This document shows positions 14,890 to 23,172 of a DNA stretch of 32,337 nucleotides, piece by piece. The notes under the pieces are model-generated. The model was not told the origin of the DNA and did not search any database. It saw nothing but the letters and a program-made list of their open reading frames with translations. The stretch spans positions 1 through 32,337 of the IMG/VR virus record IMGVR_UViG_3300005933_000040; one strand, given 5' to 3'. Origin of the DNA: a virus. The translations under genes and the position numbers were made by a program. Numbering within the stretch: the stretch's first letter is position 1; the number at the start of each line of letters is the position of its first letter.

Positions 14890-14918
14890 ATTATAGCAAT
14901 TTTATTCGTCTGTGTCAA
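14890..14918 (-). promoter_or_regulatory. consensus sigma-70 promoter, possibly leaderless transcript
   Basis: TTGACA (14918-14913), a 17-bp spacer and TATAAT (14895-14890) are perfect matches to both consensus boxes on the minus strand. The -10 box ends 5 bp before the ATG at 14884, so transcription would start at or near the start codon. The -35 box lies inside the last codons of the upstream 175-aa gene. Confidence 0.85.
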
Positions 14919-15429
14919 CGTCAATTACTGTGTCTCCCACATATTCTTTCCAATCTGTATAGTGCATATCTTTGGTGATTTCTTTTAGATTTCTGCTCCA
15001 AACACCTGTGTTTGAATGTCCCCAAGTAACATCATCTATTTTAAGTGTAGCATTGCCATTCACTTTGTAAATATTTGGAATTTTAGCACTTATCATTGGA
15101 ATAAATTTTTTATAACTCATCAAACCTGTACTTGTAACAGTTTCCATATATTCTATACCAAAATCAAGTGTTATCCAAAAGTCTTTGTCCAATAATGATT
15201 TGATCATTTCATACCACGGTTTCAACTGTTGTTCGTTGTTGATAACAAAACTTTGACTAGTTCCGAAATATATGTGTTTTGCTTTGTGACCAACAGCCAA
15301 TTTTTCAATTTCTTCAGCGGATCTAACACCAACCACAAACAGTGTTTGCCAACCTTTTGCTATTGTGTTTTCTATCTCGGTACCTGTAAAGTATATTACC
15401 TGTTTTCTTTTTGCTGTGTCTAAAGCCAT
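14902..15429 (-). CDS. conserved hypothetical protein, 175 aa
   Basis: Function unknown. It has alternating beta and alpha segments with GWQTLFVVGVRSAEEIEKL (25-43), HIYFGTSQSF (52-61) and FIPMISAKIP (109-118), plus an acidic tail. From memory, proteins with this layout are conserved in marine T4-like phages. The ATG at 15429 overlaps the end of the dehydrogenase gene by 10 nt. No active-site motif was seen. Confidence 0.82.
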   Translation of the reverse strand: MALDTAKRKQVIYFTGTEIENTIAKGWQTLFVVGVRSAEEIEKLAVGHKAKHIYFGTSQSFVINNEQQLKPWYEMIKSLLDKDFWITLDFGIEYMETVTSTGLMSYKKFIPMISAKIPNIYKVNGNATLKIDDVTWGHSNTGVWSRNLKEITKDMHYTDWKEYVGDTVIDVDTDE

Positions 15430-16322
15430 TCTATGTATCCTCTGCTGTATCCTGGCATTCTTTGATTGCCTTCTTTAAAAGCATCATGCCATTCTGTTTT
15501 TCTATTATATCCTTTGCTCCAAAATTTATCTATGTTCAAAGCACCTTTTTCAATCATGTTAACTGCTGTCTTCATACATCTTTGAAAATCTTTTTGTCTA
15601 GGAGATGGAAACACAACAGTGACAGCATTCCATAACAGTTTGCTAAATGATGTTGTAATTTTATCTGTTTTCTCTGCACCTAGCACAATTAATCCTTGTG
15701 GTTTTATGATATCTCTTACAAAGACTTCATCTCTGGTGTTTAAATCTATCACAATATCATACATTCCTTCAAATGTATCTTTTAAATTGTCGCCCCAACG
15801 TTCTTTGTTGTGACTGCCTATTACGTCTATTTGAAAGAAATAATTAGCACTTAGATATTGATACACAACCCAACTAAGAAATCCACTGCCTATAATGGCA
15901 ATTCTTGCATCTTTGCTGTTACGTTTTTCAAACTGGTATTCTTCTTGCATGACCACATTCAACCCACAAGCAACTGGTTCTATGATGTATTTAGGGTCTG
16001 CTTCAGGAACACTTACATAAGTTCCTTTATCAGCATTGTATTGATCAGCATATGCAGGCTCACCTCTTGTTGCAACATAATCTCCCACATCGATATCTTT
16101 TACTTCGCTACCTATTTCTAATACTTCACCTAAACCTTCATGACCTTGCATGTTCAAAGGAAGTGGACCAAAGTCTCCATTCATCATATCAATATCACTT
16201 CTACACACACCAGTAAAAACACTTTTTACTCTTATTTGATCAGAGGTAATATCAGGTACTTCAAAATCACCTTCTTTGAATTCACCTTTACCTTCAGTGT
16301 ATAATATCTGTACTTTTGTCAT
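15420..16322 (-). CDS. medium-chain dehydrogenase/reductase (alcohol dehydrogenase-like)
   Basis: It has the MDR domain order: catalytic-zinc motif GVCRSD (38-43), MQGHEGLGEV (58-67) with the GHE signature, EPVACGLN (115-122), and a Rossmann nucleotide-binding motif IAIIGSGFLS (141-150). The four-Cys structural zinc lobe of classic enzymes is missing and the protein (300 aa) is a little short. It should oxidise or reduce an alcohol or sugar with NAD(P). I placed the start at ATG 16322, which has an AGGAA site about 8 nt upstream; the frame is open to 16379 inside the neighbouring gene. It is paired with a Gfo/Idh-type oxidoreductase. Confidence 0.85.
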   Translation of the reverse strand: MTKVQILYTEGKGEFKEGDFEVPDITSDQIRVKSVFTGVCRSDIDMMNGDFGPLPLNMQGHEGLGEVLEIGSEVKDIDVGDYVATRGEPAYADQYNADKGTYVSVPEADPKYIIEPVACGLNVVMQEEYQFEKRNSKDARIAIIGSGFLSWVVYQYLSANYFFQIDVIGSHNKERWGDNLKDTFEGMYDIVIDLNTRDEVFVRDIIKPQGLIVLGAEKTDKITTSFSKLLWNAVTVVFPSPRQKDFQRCMKTAVNMIEKGALNIDKFWSKGYNRKTEWHDAFKEGNQRMPGYSRGYIEWL

Positions 16323-17205
16323 TAATTTTTTCCTGTATGTATAAATCTTGCTCCAACTGATTGTTCCAAAACATATCATCTTCTAGATGTATTAAACTGT
16401 CTTTGATCATTTCTTCATATGCTTCTTCTGGACATAATCCTAAAGGTATTGATGCTAAATGTGATTCTCCATCTTTGTAAAAATGTATAGCCATGTCATC
16501 GTGTAAGTTAGTTTTCCAATTAGCATACAGTATATAGATTTTGTTACCATCTGTCAATTCCATAGTGGCTGAATCATCTACATTATAAACTCCATTTTCA
16601 TTGACAACACCATAATCTGTGCCTGTGCAATCCGACAAGTTCCATCGTTGCTCTGTGTGATACTGTCTAACTTTAAAATCTTGATAACTGTTCTTGTTCA
16701 CTGACATCATTATACTCATTAAGTGAGGTAATAAATCTCTACTCACACCGCCAAATGCTTTACTCTTATCTGTAAACCATGTTCCTGGTCCAGGAATTCT
16801 ATTTTTGTTTACCCAGTTGATCTGTATCATATCACTTGCTTCACAATTTTCTGCTATCTGTTTGATATTGTTTCTCCACTGATTATTCTTTGTCATCATA
16901 AATCTTGTTGACTTATTTAGGTTTGTAAGCAATCTCCAGTGATTAATTGTTTCCACACCTGGCTTCTCCACAAACACAATCTTTGTGTGTTCTGCTAATT
17001 TTAATGCTGTCTTGTAGTGTAAATGATTAGGCACACAAATATGAGCAGTGTCAAATGGTGCATGAGCTGTTATGGCTGTTGTAAGTTCTGTGAAGTCTGC
17101 ATCAGCATTAGGATTTATATCCACAGTAATCACTTCATGTCCCATTCTTTTTAGAATGTTAACGTACAACTGTCCAAATCCTAGTCCAACAACCAAACTT
17201 TTCAT
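16294..17205 (-). CDS. Gfo/Idh/MocA-family oxidoreductase
   Basis: The N-terminal Rossmann motif GLGFGQLY (7-14), the ICVPNHLHY loop (56-64) and the EKPG signature (80-83) are typical of Gfo/Idh/MocA enzymes, which reduce or oxidise sugars and inositols with NAD(P). The C-terminal domain (about 125-300) contains a GGVSRDLLPHLMSI segment (153-166) that carries the catalytic-site His of the fold. The gene overlaps the dehydrogenase gene by 29 nt. Together they could modify a sugar that the glycosyltransferase at 13284-14336 transfers; this link is inference. Confidence 0.85.
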   Translation of the reverse strand: MKSLVVGLGFGQLYVNILKRMGHEVITVDINPNADADFTELTTAITAHAPFDTAHICVPNHLHYKTALKLAEHTKIVFVEKPGVETINHWRLLTNLNKSTRFMMTKNNQWRNNIKQIAENCEASDMIQINWVNKNRIPGPGTWFTDKSKAFGGVSRDLLPHLMSIMMSVNKNSYQDFKVRQYHTEQRWNLSDCTGTDYGVVNENGVYNVDDSATMELTDGNKIYILYANWKTNLHDDMAIHFYKDGESHLASIPLGLCPEEAYEEMIKDSLIHLEDDMFWNNQLEQDLYIQEKINDKSTDIIH

Positions 17206-17207
17206 TG

Positions 17208-17399
17208 TTATAATGTATCCTGCATTTTCTTTAATTGTGTTTTTAAAAACAGTTTCATCTTTTTAAATTTTAAAAGAAGTTCTTTACTGCCCCACGATCT
17301 ATCATAAGAACGTTCAGACTCCATTTCATTAACTTTACTTTTGTACCACTTGTATTCTTTTTCAACTGATTTTACTTTTCTACTTTTTCTTATTGTCAT
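17208..17399 (-). CDS. small basic coiled-coil protein, 63 aa
   Basis: Function unknown. It is very lysine- and arginine-rich and entirely helical (EKEYKWYKSKVNEMESER, then LLLKFKKMKLFLKTQLKKM), superficially like small YdcH/DUF465-type proteins. I set the start at ATG 17399, since a GGAGG Shine-Dalgarno lies 6 nt upstream; the longer frame to 17441 runs inside the TGT-like gene. It could bind nucleic acid because of its charge. Confidence 0.75.
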   Translation of the reverse strand: MTIRKSRKVKSVEKEYKWYKSKVNEMESERSYDRSWGSKELLLKFKKMKLFLKTQLKKMQDTL

Positions 17400-17400
17400 T

Positions 17401-18882
17401 TTAAGCCTCCTCAAATAGGTTAGAAAATTGTGTACTTGCATTCACTGTCTTTTTACCTGTTGCTCCTCTAGTGCCAATGATTGACATCCAGAATCTTGAA
17501 AACTCTTCGATTACCATGTTTGCTTCATCTCTACTGCTGGTGGCAAATATGGCATCCACAATATCTTTAAAAGCAACTCTATCAAACTTTTCTTCAACCA
17601 ACATTTTAGGATTTAAACCTAAATCATATTGTCGATTTGCTTCTTGCACTGCTGAAATATGTGTCCACACATTGTGTGCCATTTGTAGTGTGTAACTGAA
17701 TGAGTCCCAAGATGTTCTACCTTCATTACCCATCTTGTTTAAATCACCTGGTTTATAACAGGTAACATCTTTCAGCATCAATCTTTTACTGATAGGACTG
17801 TCCATAAATCTTTCAAATATACCTTTTTCTAACACAGCATCTCTAAATAATTTTGTTTCTAAAGAAAATGCTTTATCATCAACACTTGGTTGCATTCTGT
17901 ATGTCCATTTCTTTTTGTCTTTAATTTCTATGTCAGTGTAAATTTGACCATTAGCACTGGCTAAGAAAGGTGAAGCACAATCAAATGTGATCATAAAGTT
18001 TGGATTATGATATTTTCTAATTGCTCTTTGAACATCTGTTAACAACACTGCCCATTCTAATTTACTTGTTCCTAAAAAGTGCATAACATCATGCACACCT
18101 TTTTCTAATAATCCATCAAATCTCAATGCCACCAAACGTTTCAATGCCAAGTGTATATCGCACATGTTCTGTCCACCCATTGCCCAACCATTAAAGTGTG
18201 TGCTAGGAAATTGTTTAGGATCACAATAGTGTTTCATTTGTGTGTACCAATCATCTGCTTGTTGAAAGTTTTCACCTTGTAATACATTTAAAAATTTACA
18301 ATTACCGTTACGATTTTTCATAAAGTAATCATTGTTGATTTTTGTGCCATCAACTGCTTCTTGATATGAACTGATCTTACTTGCCGCCGCACCCGCAGGA
18401 GAACGAGATACCCAAGCAGGTATATCTAATATCATACCATAATCCATGTTGCCATCCATGAACGCCAACACTTGTTCACGTTTCTTTTTGGCTTTAGGAC
18501 AATTAACATCTTTCCAGTCGCCTTCCCAAACACCTTTACCTATTTGGAAACCACCTGAGTCACCTAGTACCCAGTTATCTTTTCTATCTCTGTTTCTGAT
18601 GATGTCGTCCCTCACAGAAAAGTGATCCATATTTAAATCAGCATGACCCGCCGAATATAAATGCCACTTGTAATAGAAATAAGTGTCTTTGGAACTCAAG
18701 TAATTCATACCCTCAACACCATGTTCAAAGTTTTGTGGAACTCTTTCAGGTTTAATGTAGTCTTCTTGATGTCTTGCTTTACCAATATCCCTAGCATAAA
18801 AACTGCTCAAAGCAGGAAGAAAAGTTGCGTAATCTTTTTGCTTTTCAGTTAAGTTGTCAGTGGGTATGTTTTTCTTTTCCAT
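17401..18882 (-). CDS. TGT/DpdA-like transglycosylase (7-deazaguanine insertion)
   Basis: This 493-aa protein has the tRNA-guanine transglycosylase motif order: DSGGFQ (108-113; catalytic-type Asp108), ILDIP (151-155) in the place of the conserved acidic site, NVLQGE (199-204), GWAMGGQN (232-239) like the GG substrate loop, and ITFDCASP (298-305) with a candidate nucleophile Asp301. TGT-family proteins swap guanine for a 7-deazaguanine base in tRNA; DpdA-type members do the same in DNA. The Cys-x-Cys-x2-Cys zinc site of bacterial TGT is absent, and the protein is longer than TGT (about 375 aa), both favouring a phage DpdA-like enzyme. I chose the ATG at 18882; a TTG at 18891 is also possible. 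It sits near folE, queE and a QueD-like candidate. Confidence 0.87.
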   Translation of the reverse strand: MEKKNIPTDNLTEKQKDYATFLPALSSFYARDIGKARHQEDYIKPERVPQNFEHGVEGMNYLSSKDTYFYYKWHLYSAGHADLNMDHFSVRDDIIRNRDRKDNWVLGDSGGFQIGKGVWEGDWKDVNCPKAKKKREQVLAFMDGNMDYGMILDIPAWVSRSPAGAAASKISSYQEAVDGTKINNDYFMKNRNGNCKFLNVLQGENFQQADDWYTQMKHYCDPKQFPSTHFNGWAMGGQNMCDIHLALKRLVALRFDGLLEKGVHDVMHFLGTSKLEWAVLLTDVQRAIRKYHNPNFMITFDCASPFLASANGQIYTDIEIKDKKKWTYRMQPSVDDKAFSLETKLFRDAVLEKGIFERFMDSPISKRLMLKDVTCYKPGDLNKMGNEGRTSWDSFSYTLQMAHNVWTHISAVQEANRQYDLGLNPKMLVEEKFDRVAFKDIVDAIFATSSRDEANMVIEEFSRFWMSIIGTRGATGKKTVNASTQFSNLFEEA

Positions 18883-18883
18883 A

Positions 18884-19099
18884 TTATCCAAATGCCTTTA
18901 TTGCTAAAAGCGGAACTAACCAAGGAAACACCAAATGCTCAACCAACTCATAAATTACCAATGCAGAGAGCAGTATTGCCCACAGTCTTGATGTTCTTGC
19001 TTTATAACTCACATATGTAAAGATTTTCGAATGCCATGTTCCAATCTTTTCCACAATACCTGGTTTGTTACTTTTTATAGTCTTTTTCTTTTTAGCCAT
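18884..19099 (-). CDS. small membrane protein, 71 aa
   Basis: Function unknown. A lysine-rich N terminus (1-20) precedes one or two hydrophobic helices at about 37-68 (LWAILLSALVIYELVEHLVF and WLVPLLAI). It would sit in the inner membrane with the basic end in the cytoplasm. The ATG at 19099 has an AAGGA site just upstream. It lies between the clamp gene and the TGT-like gene. Small membrane proteins in such positions in other marine T4-like phages are of unknown role. Confidence 0.78.
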   Translation of the reverse strand: MAKKKKTIKSNKPGIVEKIGTWHSKIFTYVSYKARTSRLWAILLSALVIYELVEHLVFPWLVPLLAIKAFG

Positions 19100-19105
19100 A
19101 TGTCC

Positions 19106-19834
19106 TTATTTTGTTTGTGCAGGCAGTATGTAATTGTATTCACCAATTCCACTGTCCACAGTTATTTGCATTGCTCCTTGATCAGAAATACTCATTTTAA
19201 CTTTTCCGTCAAGACTCAAAATACTGATCACTTGTTGTATCGGCCAACTCCAAGTGTTTTTTAATTCACCTGTTAGATTAGATTCAAATACAAATGATCC
19301 TGCGTGTGAATTAGCATCACCAAAATAAAACATCAATGTGTTGTTTTCTGTTTTTATAGTAAACACAGTTTCTTCAACATGTGCCGCCGCTTGTAATTTC
19401 AATCTGTGTATTGCCGCAAGTTTAGGTTCAAAATTAATATCCCAATTAGACCCTTTAAATTTAACAGACTTTAACTTTTCATTAATAATTTCAGTACTCA
19501 TAAATCTGTAATCATTTTTAAAATCTCCGCCTGCATTTTCAAAGTGAATATGCGTTGGAATAGTTTTACCATTTCTTTCTGCTGATTTGATTTCGATCTT
19601 TGCTTCTTTTTGATACTCTGGACATTTTAAGTGTAAAGCCAGTTTGTCTAAATTAGGCATACCAAACACACCATCGAATTCGTTCACTTTAGTATTTGTG
19701 TTTGCTGAAAGAATAACTGATCTGTCTTCGGCCATACTTTCTATTTTTGTTTGTTCTTCGTTACTCACTTTTACAAGGCTAAGAAATCCTAGCGAATGTG
19801 TATGTGCAACGATGTCTTGTAAGATGTCTTTCAT
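19106..19834 (-). CDS. probable sliding clamp (T4 gp45-like)
   Basis: This 242-aa protein shows a clamp-like plan: a first domain ending with EFDGVFGMPNLDKLALHL (52-69), a beta-rich middle, and a C-terminal strand EYNYILPAQ like the end of PCNA/gp45 subunits. Clamps encircle DNA and hold the polymerase; the polymerase here carries a C-terminal LFDFGG tail of the type that binds gp45. It has its own sigma-70-like promoter and an AGGAG site about 10 nt upstream. The sequence match is weak and no catalytic motif exists to confirm it, so a non-clamp role is possible. It is co-located with the polymerase and exonuclease. Confidence 0.62.
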   Translation of the reverse strand: MKDILQDIVAHTHSLGFLSLVKVSNEEQTKIESMAEDRSVILSANTNTKVNEFDGVFGMPNLDKLALHLKCPEYQKEAKIEIKSAERNGKTIPTHIHFENAGGDFKNDYRFMSTEIINEKLKSVKFKGSNWDINFEPKLAAIHRLKLQAAAHVEETVFTIKTENNTLMFYFGDANSHAGSFVFESNLTGELKNTWSWPIQQVISILSLDGKVKMSISDQGAMQITVDSGIGEYNYILPAQTK

Positions 19835-19857
19835 TTTTTTATTCTCCTGTTTGTTAT

Positions 19858-19886
19858 ATTATATTTAGGTTTTGTCGAAAAGTCAA
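19858..19886 (-). promoter_or_regulatory. sigma-70-like promoter upstream of the clamp gene
   Basis: TTGACT (19886-19881), a 17-bp spacer and TATAAT (19863-19858) lie on the minus strand in the 55-bp gap before the clamp gene. A 23-nt leader includes an AGGAG ribosome site. The TTGACTTTT start is shared with the promoters at 4099 and 25970. Confidence 0.82.
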
Positions 19887-19889
19887 CTA

Positions 19890-20438
19890 CTAATTGTTCC
19901 ATCTTGACTTTACTCCAAAATGTTTATAAGCCTTCTGCACACTTTTGGCTTGGAAATAACAATCCGCCAATGCATTGTGAAGTGACATCTGTATGTCTTT
20001 TCTTGGGTCTTTTGGTAACATATTGAACAGAGTTCTTGAATCTCTAATTTGCCAATAGTTCCAAGGACAAGGTTGCCCTAGTTGAGCATACAAATTTTGT
20101 AATATGGCATAATCAAAAAGCGGACCTTGGCACCATAATTCGTCCACTCCTACACACCATTTGTTTAATTGTTTTATCATATTGCTTAATGAAATTCTGT
20201 CTTCATCACCCAGTGCTTCATTTCTAATTTCTTCATCTTGTCGACCCCACCATTCAAGAGTGTTTTCATCCACATGTCGACCCAATGCACTTTGTTCATC
20301 AACATCCACTCTTAGATACAATCCTGCGTGTGGTTCTGAATCTGTGTAAGGATCAAATTTTATAGCACCCAATGTTAACAAAGTAGCATCTGGTCTGGTG
20401 CTCAATGTTTCCAAATCTATCATTCCGTGTGTAGACAT
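19890..20438 (-). CDS. DnaQ-like 3'-5' exonuclease (DexA/Rv2179c-like)
   Basis: This 182-aa protein has the DEDDh exonuclease pattern: MIDLETLSTRPDATLLTLGA (6-25) with the DxE pair, QGPLFDYAIL (104-113) with the second Asp, and HNALADCYFQA (154-164) with the final His and Asp. In this family T4 DexA degrades single-stranded DNA, while the Rv2179c group acts on RNA; sequence alone does not separate them. It is immediately downstream of the polymerase gene (adjacent stop and start), so expression is coordinated with replication. Confidence 0.88.
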   Translation of the reverse strand: MSTHGMIDLETLSTRPDATLLTLGAIKFDPYTDSEPHAGLYLRVDVDEQSALGRHVDENTLEWWGRQDEEIRNEALGDEDRISLSNMIKQLNKWCVGVDELWCQGPLFDYAILQNLYAQLGQPCPWNYWQIRDSRTLFNMLPKDPRKDIQMSLHNALADCYFQAKSVQKAYKHFGVKSRWNN

Positions 20439-23108
20439 CTATCCTCCAAAATCAAAAAGATTGTTAAATGTGTTATTACTTTCGGTTGACTTAATGTCCC
20501 AACCTAATACTCCAAGCAAGTTGCCAAGTTTATTATCGATCACTGTGCTTTCCATTGTGGCATCATCAAATGGCAATTCTTTAAACCATTCTGGAATACG
20601 CAATTCATCCACAGGATACGCAACACTGGTAAAGTCTAATGGATTCTTTTTTAATTTACAAACAATTACTTTCATACCATCCATAATTTCTTGCGAATAC
20701 TTGTCACTGTTCATACGTTTAAGTGTGTTCCAGTTAATACTTGCTCTTACGTGACCAGGCATGTTTGCTTTGCCCAGTCTTGCTTCTTTTTTAGAATATT
20801 CACCTATGTTGTTTGCTCTACGTGGAGATCCTTTCTCCCAGCCTGGTCTTGTTTTAAATTCATTTCTAAATTGTGTAATTTTATCCAACACTTGTTCTTC
20901 TGTGTTATCGGATAACACCATTAATAGTAATTCAGATAAGAAGTTCTGAATATACACAGGTGTGTCTGATCTTTTTAAATCTAGTCCCATTGCTTTAATT
21001 TTGCCTGCCTTGCCGTCTTGATCAGTTCTAAATCCTTCTAAATCATAAATCAATATGGCATATCTTTTCTTTGTGATAAACAAGCCCGATGTTGCCACAC
21101 TTTCTCTACCTGCTTGAATTACTTCTGCTCTTGATCTCATACAATGAAATGCTTGTCCCATAAATTTTTTAAATGAATTGTTCACTTCACCAGCAACTTG
21201 ATCATACAGTTTTACAACACTTTCTTTTGTCCAAGGTATTTGTCCCGCATCTATTTCCTTTTTAAGAACTTCATATGCTGAAAAATAAGCCGAGTCTGTG
21301 TCACCATAAATTAATGCTTTGCCTACATGATCATAATCACCAGTTATCACTTCGTTGATCTTGGATGCCATGTGTTTAGATATCTGTCTGCCTGATAATG
21401 TTGTTGATTGTCCAATACGTTTGTCAAAGAATCTACAACCTGGATTAAGGATAGCACCATACAAACTGTTCAAGTTAATCTTTTTAACCAGTTGTCTTTT
21501 ATCCCAGAATTCTATTTCTGCTTCGTTTTTTGCTTCTTTGGCTTTCTTCAACATAGCCTGCATATCTTTTCTTTCTTTATACCAACGTGCAAGTAGTCCA
21601 GGTATTACACCTTCAAACTCGCTTGTGAATATTGTTCCATTTGCACTTATCATCATTGGATTATTACTATCGAAAATCATTTTGTAAATTTCAGCACCAC
21701 TCATTATGTCTACTTTTCCATCTTCCCAATCCACATTAATACTGATATCTTTTCTTTTTTCCATCACAGCGTCATATTCTAATGATCCAAAATGATTTTC
21801 CCATGCACCTGCAAATGATTTTTTTTGTAATGTCATTTGTTCATCAATGTATTCATCTGTGTATGTTGGTCTCAGTTGTCCCATTACACATTCAGGAGCC
21901 ATGTTTAAAGCTCTAATCACAGACGGATATAGCGAATTAATATCCATCGAACCAATCCATTTGTGCAATCCTTTTTTAGGATATGCCACATAAGCACCTG
22001 CGGCTGATGTTGAGTTGTCATCTCTTTTTGGTCTATTTGGTACTTGTACTCCTCGTCTGTGTGCTTCATTTATAATTGCTTGTTCTGTAACTGCAACTGC
22101 ACCCATAGTGGTTTGTAGTAAAACTGTGTTACTGTGTGCTAGTTCATTTGATAATGCTATAAATCTTAACTTACGATCCAATTTATCCAATAGTGCCACG
22201 TCTTGTCTGTTGTATTCTATGAATGTTCTAAAGTCTTGATTGTAAAGTTGATCTAAACTTCCTTCATACACAGTTTTAGTCTCACCTATTTCATGGTCAC
22301 CAATAGCATCTAATCTATATGAATGTCGTTCTTCGTAGGTGTATTTTCTATAAAGTTCCAATGAGTCTAAATGTACTCTGCCAACTAAATCATAAGTTTC
22401 TTGTTCTCTACCATATCTTTCAAAAGTTCTTTTCTTAGGCATTTGTTTCCACAAACATAAACGTCTTGTGTCATCTTTGCTCATTACCTTTTTAATTCTG
22501 TTTATGATATATGGTAAGTCGTAACCTTCTGAATTCCATCCTGATATTACATCAGCGTCTTCAATAATATCTAAAAATGCTTTGATCATATCTGCTTCAT
22601 CTTTATACAGATACACATTGTCTATGCCTTTTGTAGTTTCTTTGGCTTCTTCTATGCCCATTGTTTTGGGTGGTATGGCAAATGTAACCATAGTGCCTAA
22701 CCATTGTAACGAAACGGTGATTGCTGTGATTGGCATGAAAGGATCACCGGGTTGACTAAATCCTCTTTCAGGATCATAATCTGTTTCAATGTCGAAAAAT
22801 GCTATATTTAAATCAGGAGCATCTTGATTAAGATAGTTTTCACTTAAACATTGAAAGATAGGATTTATATCAGATTCAAATAATGTTTTGTTTCTGTTAA
22901 TTGCAAGTTCTTTGTGAAAATCTTTTGTGTTCTTTGAAACAATTCTACTTAAAGGTTTACCTGTGGTACTTTTAAACTTTCCACCTGGATCTTCATGATA
23001 GAATGTGTATTTGATTGGATATTCTTTGAATACCCTTTCTTTGTTTTGTCGTTCAACAACTCTTATGATGTCAGAGTTTCTGTCAAAATATCCGTCTATG
23101 TAACTCAT
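20439..23108 (-). CDS. 43: family B DNA polymerase (T4 gp43-like)
   Basis: The 889-aa protein has both domains intact. Exonuclease: FFDIET (104-109), SEGYDLP (193-199), YNRQDVALLD (299-308). Polymerase: motif A MDINSLYPS (388-396), motif B KKINLNSLYG (542-551), motif C YGDTDS (601-606). It replicates the phage genome with proofreading. It ends in LFDFGG, resembling the clamp-binding tail of T4-type polymerases. Length is close to T4 gp43 (898 aa). An AGGAG site precedes the ATG and an 8-bp hairpin abuts it (see the entry at 23119), which hints at autoregulation. The gene is continuous, with no intron or split of the kind seen in some phage polymerase genes. Confidence 0.97.
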   Translation of the reverse strand: MSYIDGYFDRNSDIIRVVERQNKERVFKEYPIKYTFYHEDPGGKFKSTTGKPLSRIVSKNTKDFHKELAINRNKTLFESDINPIFQCLSENYLNQDAPDLNIAFFDIETDYDPERGFSQPGDPFMPITAITVSLQWLGTMVTFAIPPKTMGIEEAKETTKGIDNVYLYKDEADMIKAFLDIIEDADVISGWNSEGYDLPYIINRIKKVMSKDDTRRLCLWKQMPKKRTFERYGREQETYDLVGRVHLDSLELYRKYTYEERHSYRLDAIGDHEIGETKTVYEGSLDQLYNQDFRTFIEYNRQDVALLDKLDRKLRFIALSNELAHSNTVLLQTTMGAVAVTEQAIINEAHRRGVQVPNRPKRDDNSTSAAGAYVAYPKKGLHKWIGSMDINSLYPSVIRALNMAPECVMGQLRPTYTDEYIDEQMTLQKKSFAGAWENHFGSLEYDAVMEKRKDISINVDWEDGKVDIMSGAEIYKMIFDSNNPMMISANGTIFTSEFEGVIPGLLARWYKERKDMQAMLKKAKEAKNEAEIEFWDKRQLVKKINLNSLYGAILNPGCRFFDKRIGQSTTLSGRQISKHMASKINEVITGDYDHVGKALIYGDTDSAYFSAYEVLKKEIDAGQIPWTKESVVKLYDQVAGEVNNSFKKFMGQAFHCMRSRAEVIQAGRESVATSGLFITKKRYAILIYDLEGFRTDQDGKAGKIKAMGLDLKRSDTPVYIQNFLSELLLMVLSDNTEEQVLDKITQFRNEFKTRPGWEKGSPRRANNIGEYSKKEARLGKANMPGHVRASINWNTLKRMNSDKYSQEIMDGMKVIVCKLKKNPLDFTSVAYPVDELRIPEWFKELPFDDATMESTVIDNKLGNLLGVLGWDIKSTESNNTFNNLFDFGG

Positions 23109-23118
23109 TTATTCTCCT

Positions 23119-23142
23119 TTTTGTCATTTGTGGCTGACAAAA
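23119..23142 (-). promoter_or_regulatory. possible gp43-type translational operator hairpin
   Basis: A perfect 8-bp inverted repeat (TTTTGTCA and its complement) with an 8-nt loop (GCCACAAA on the mRNA) ends directly at the AGGAG Shine-Dalgarno (23118-23114) of the polymerase gene. T4 gp43 represses its own translation by binding a leader hairpin with an 8-nt loop next to its ribosome site, so size and position agree. The loop sequence differs from that of T4, and binding is untested. Confidence 0.5.
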
Positions 23143-23172
23143 TACCTAAAATCAATTGTGGATGATTCTTCC

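Noticed and set aside
20398-20754. Plus-strand 118-aa frame opposite the exonuclease/polymerase junction
   Set aside because: It is a mirror of codon bias in the minus-strand genes, lacking signals of its own.
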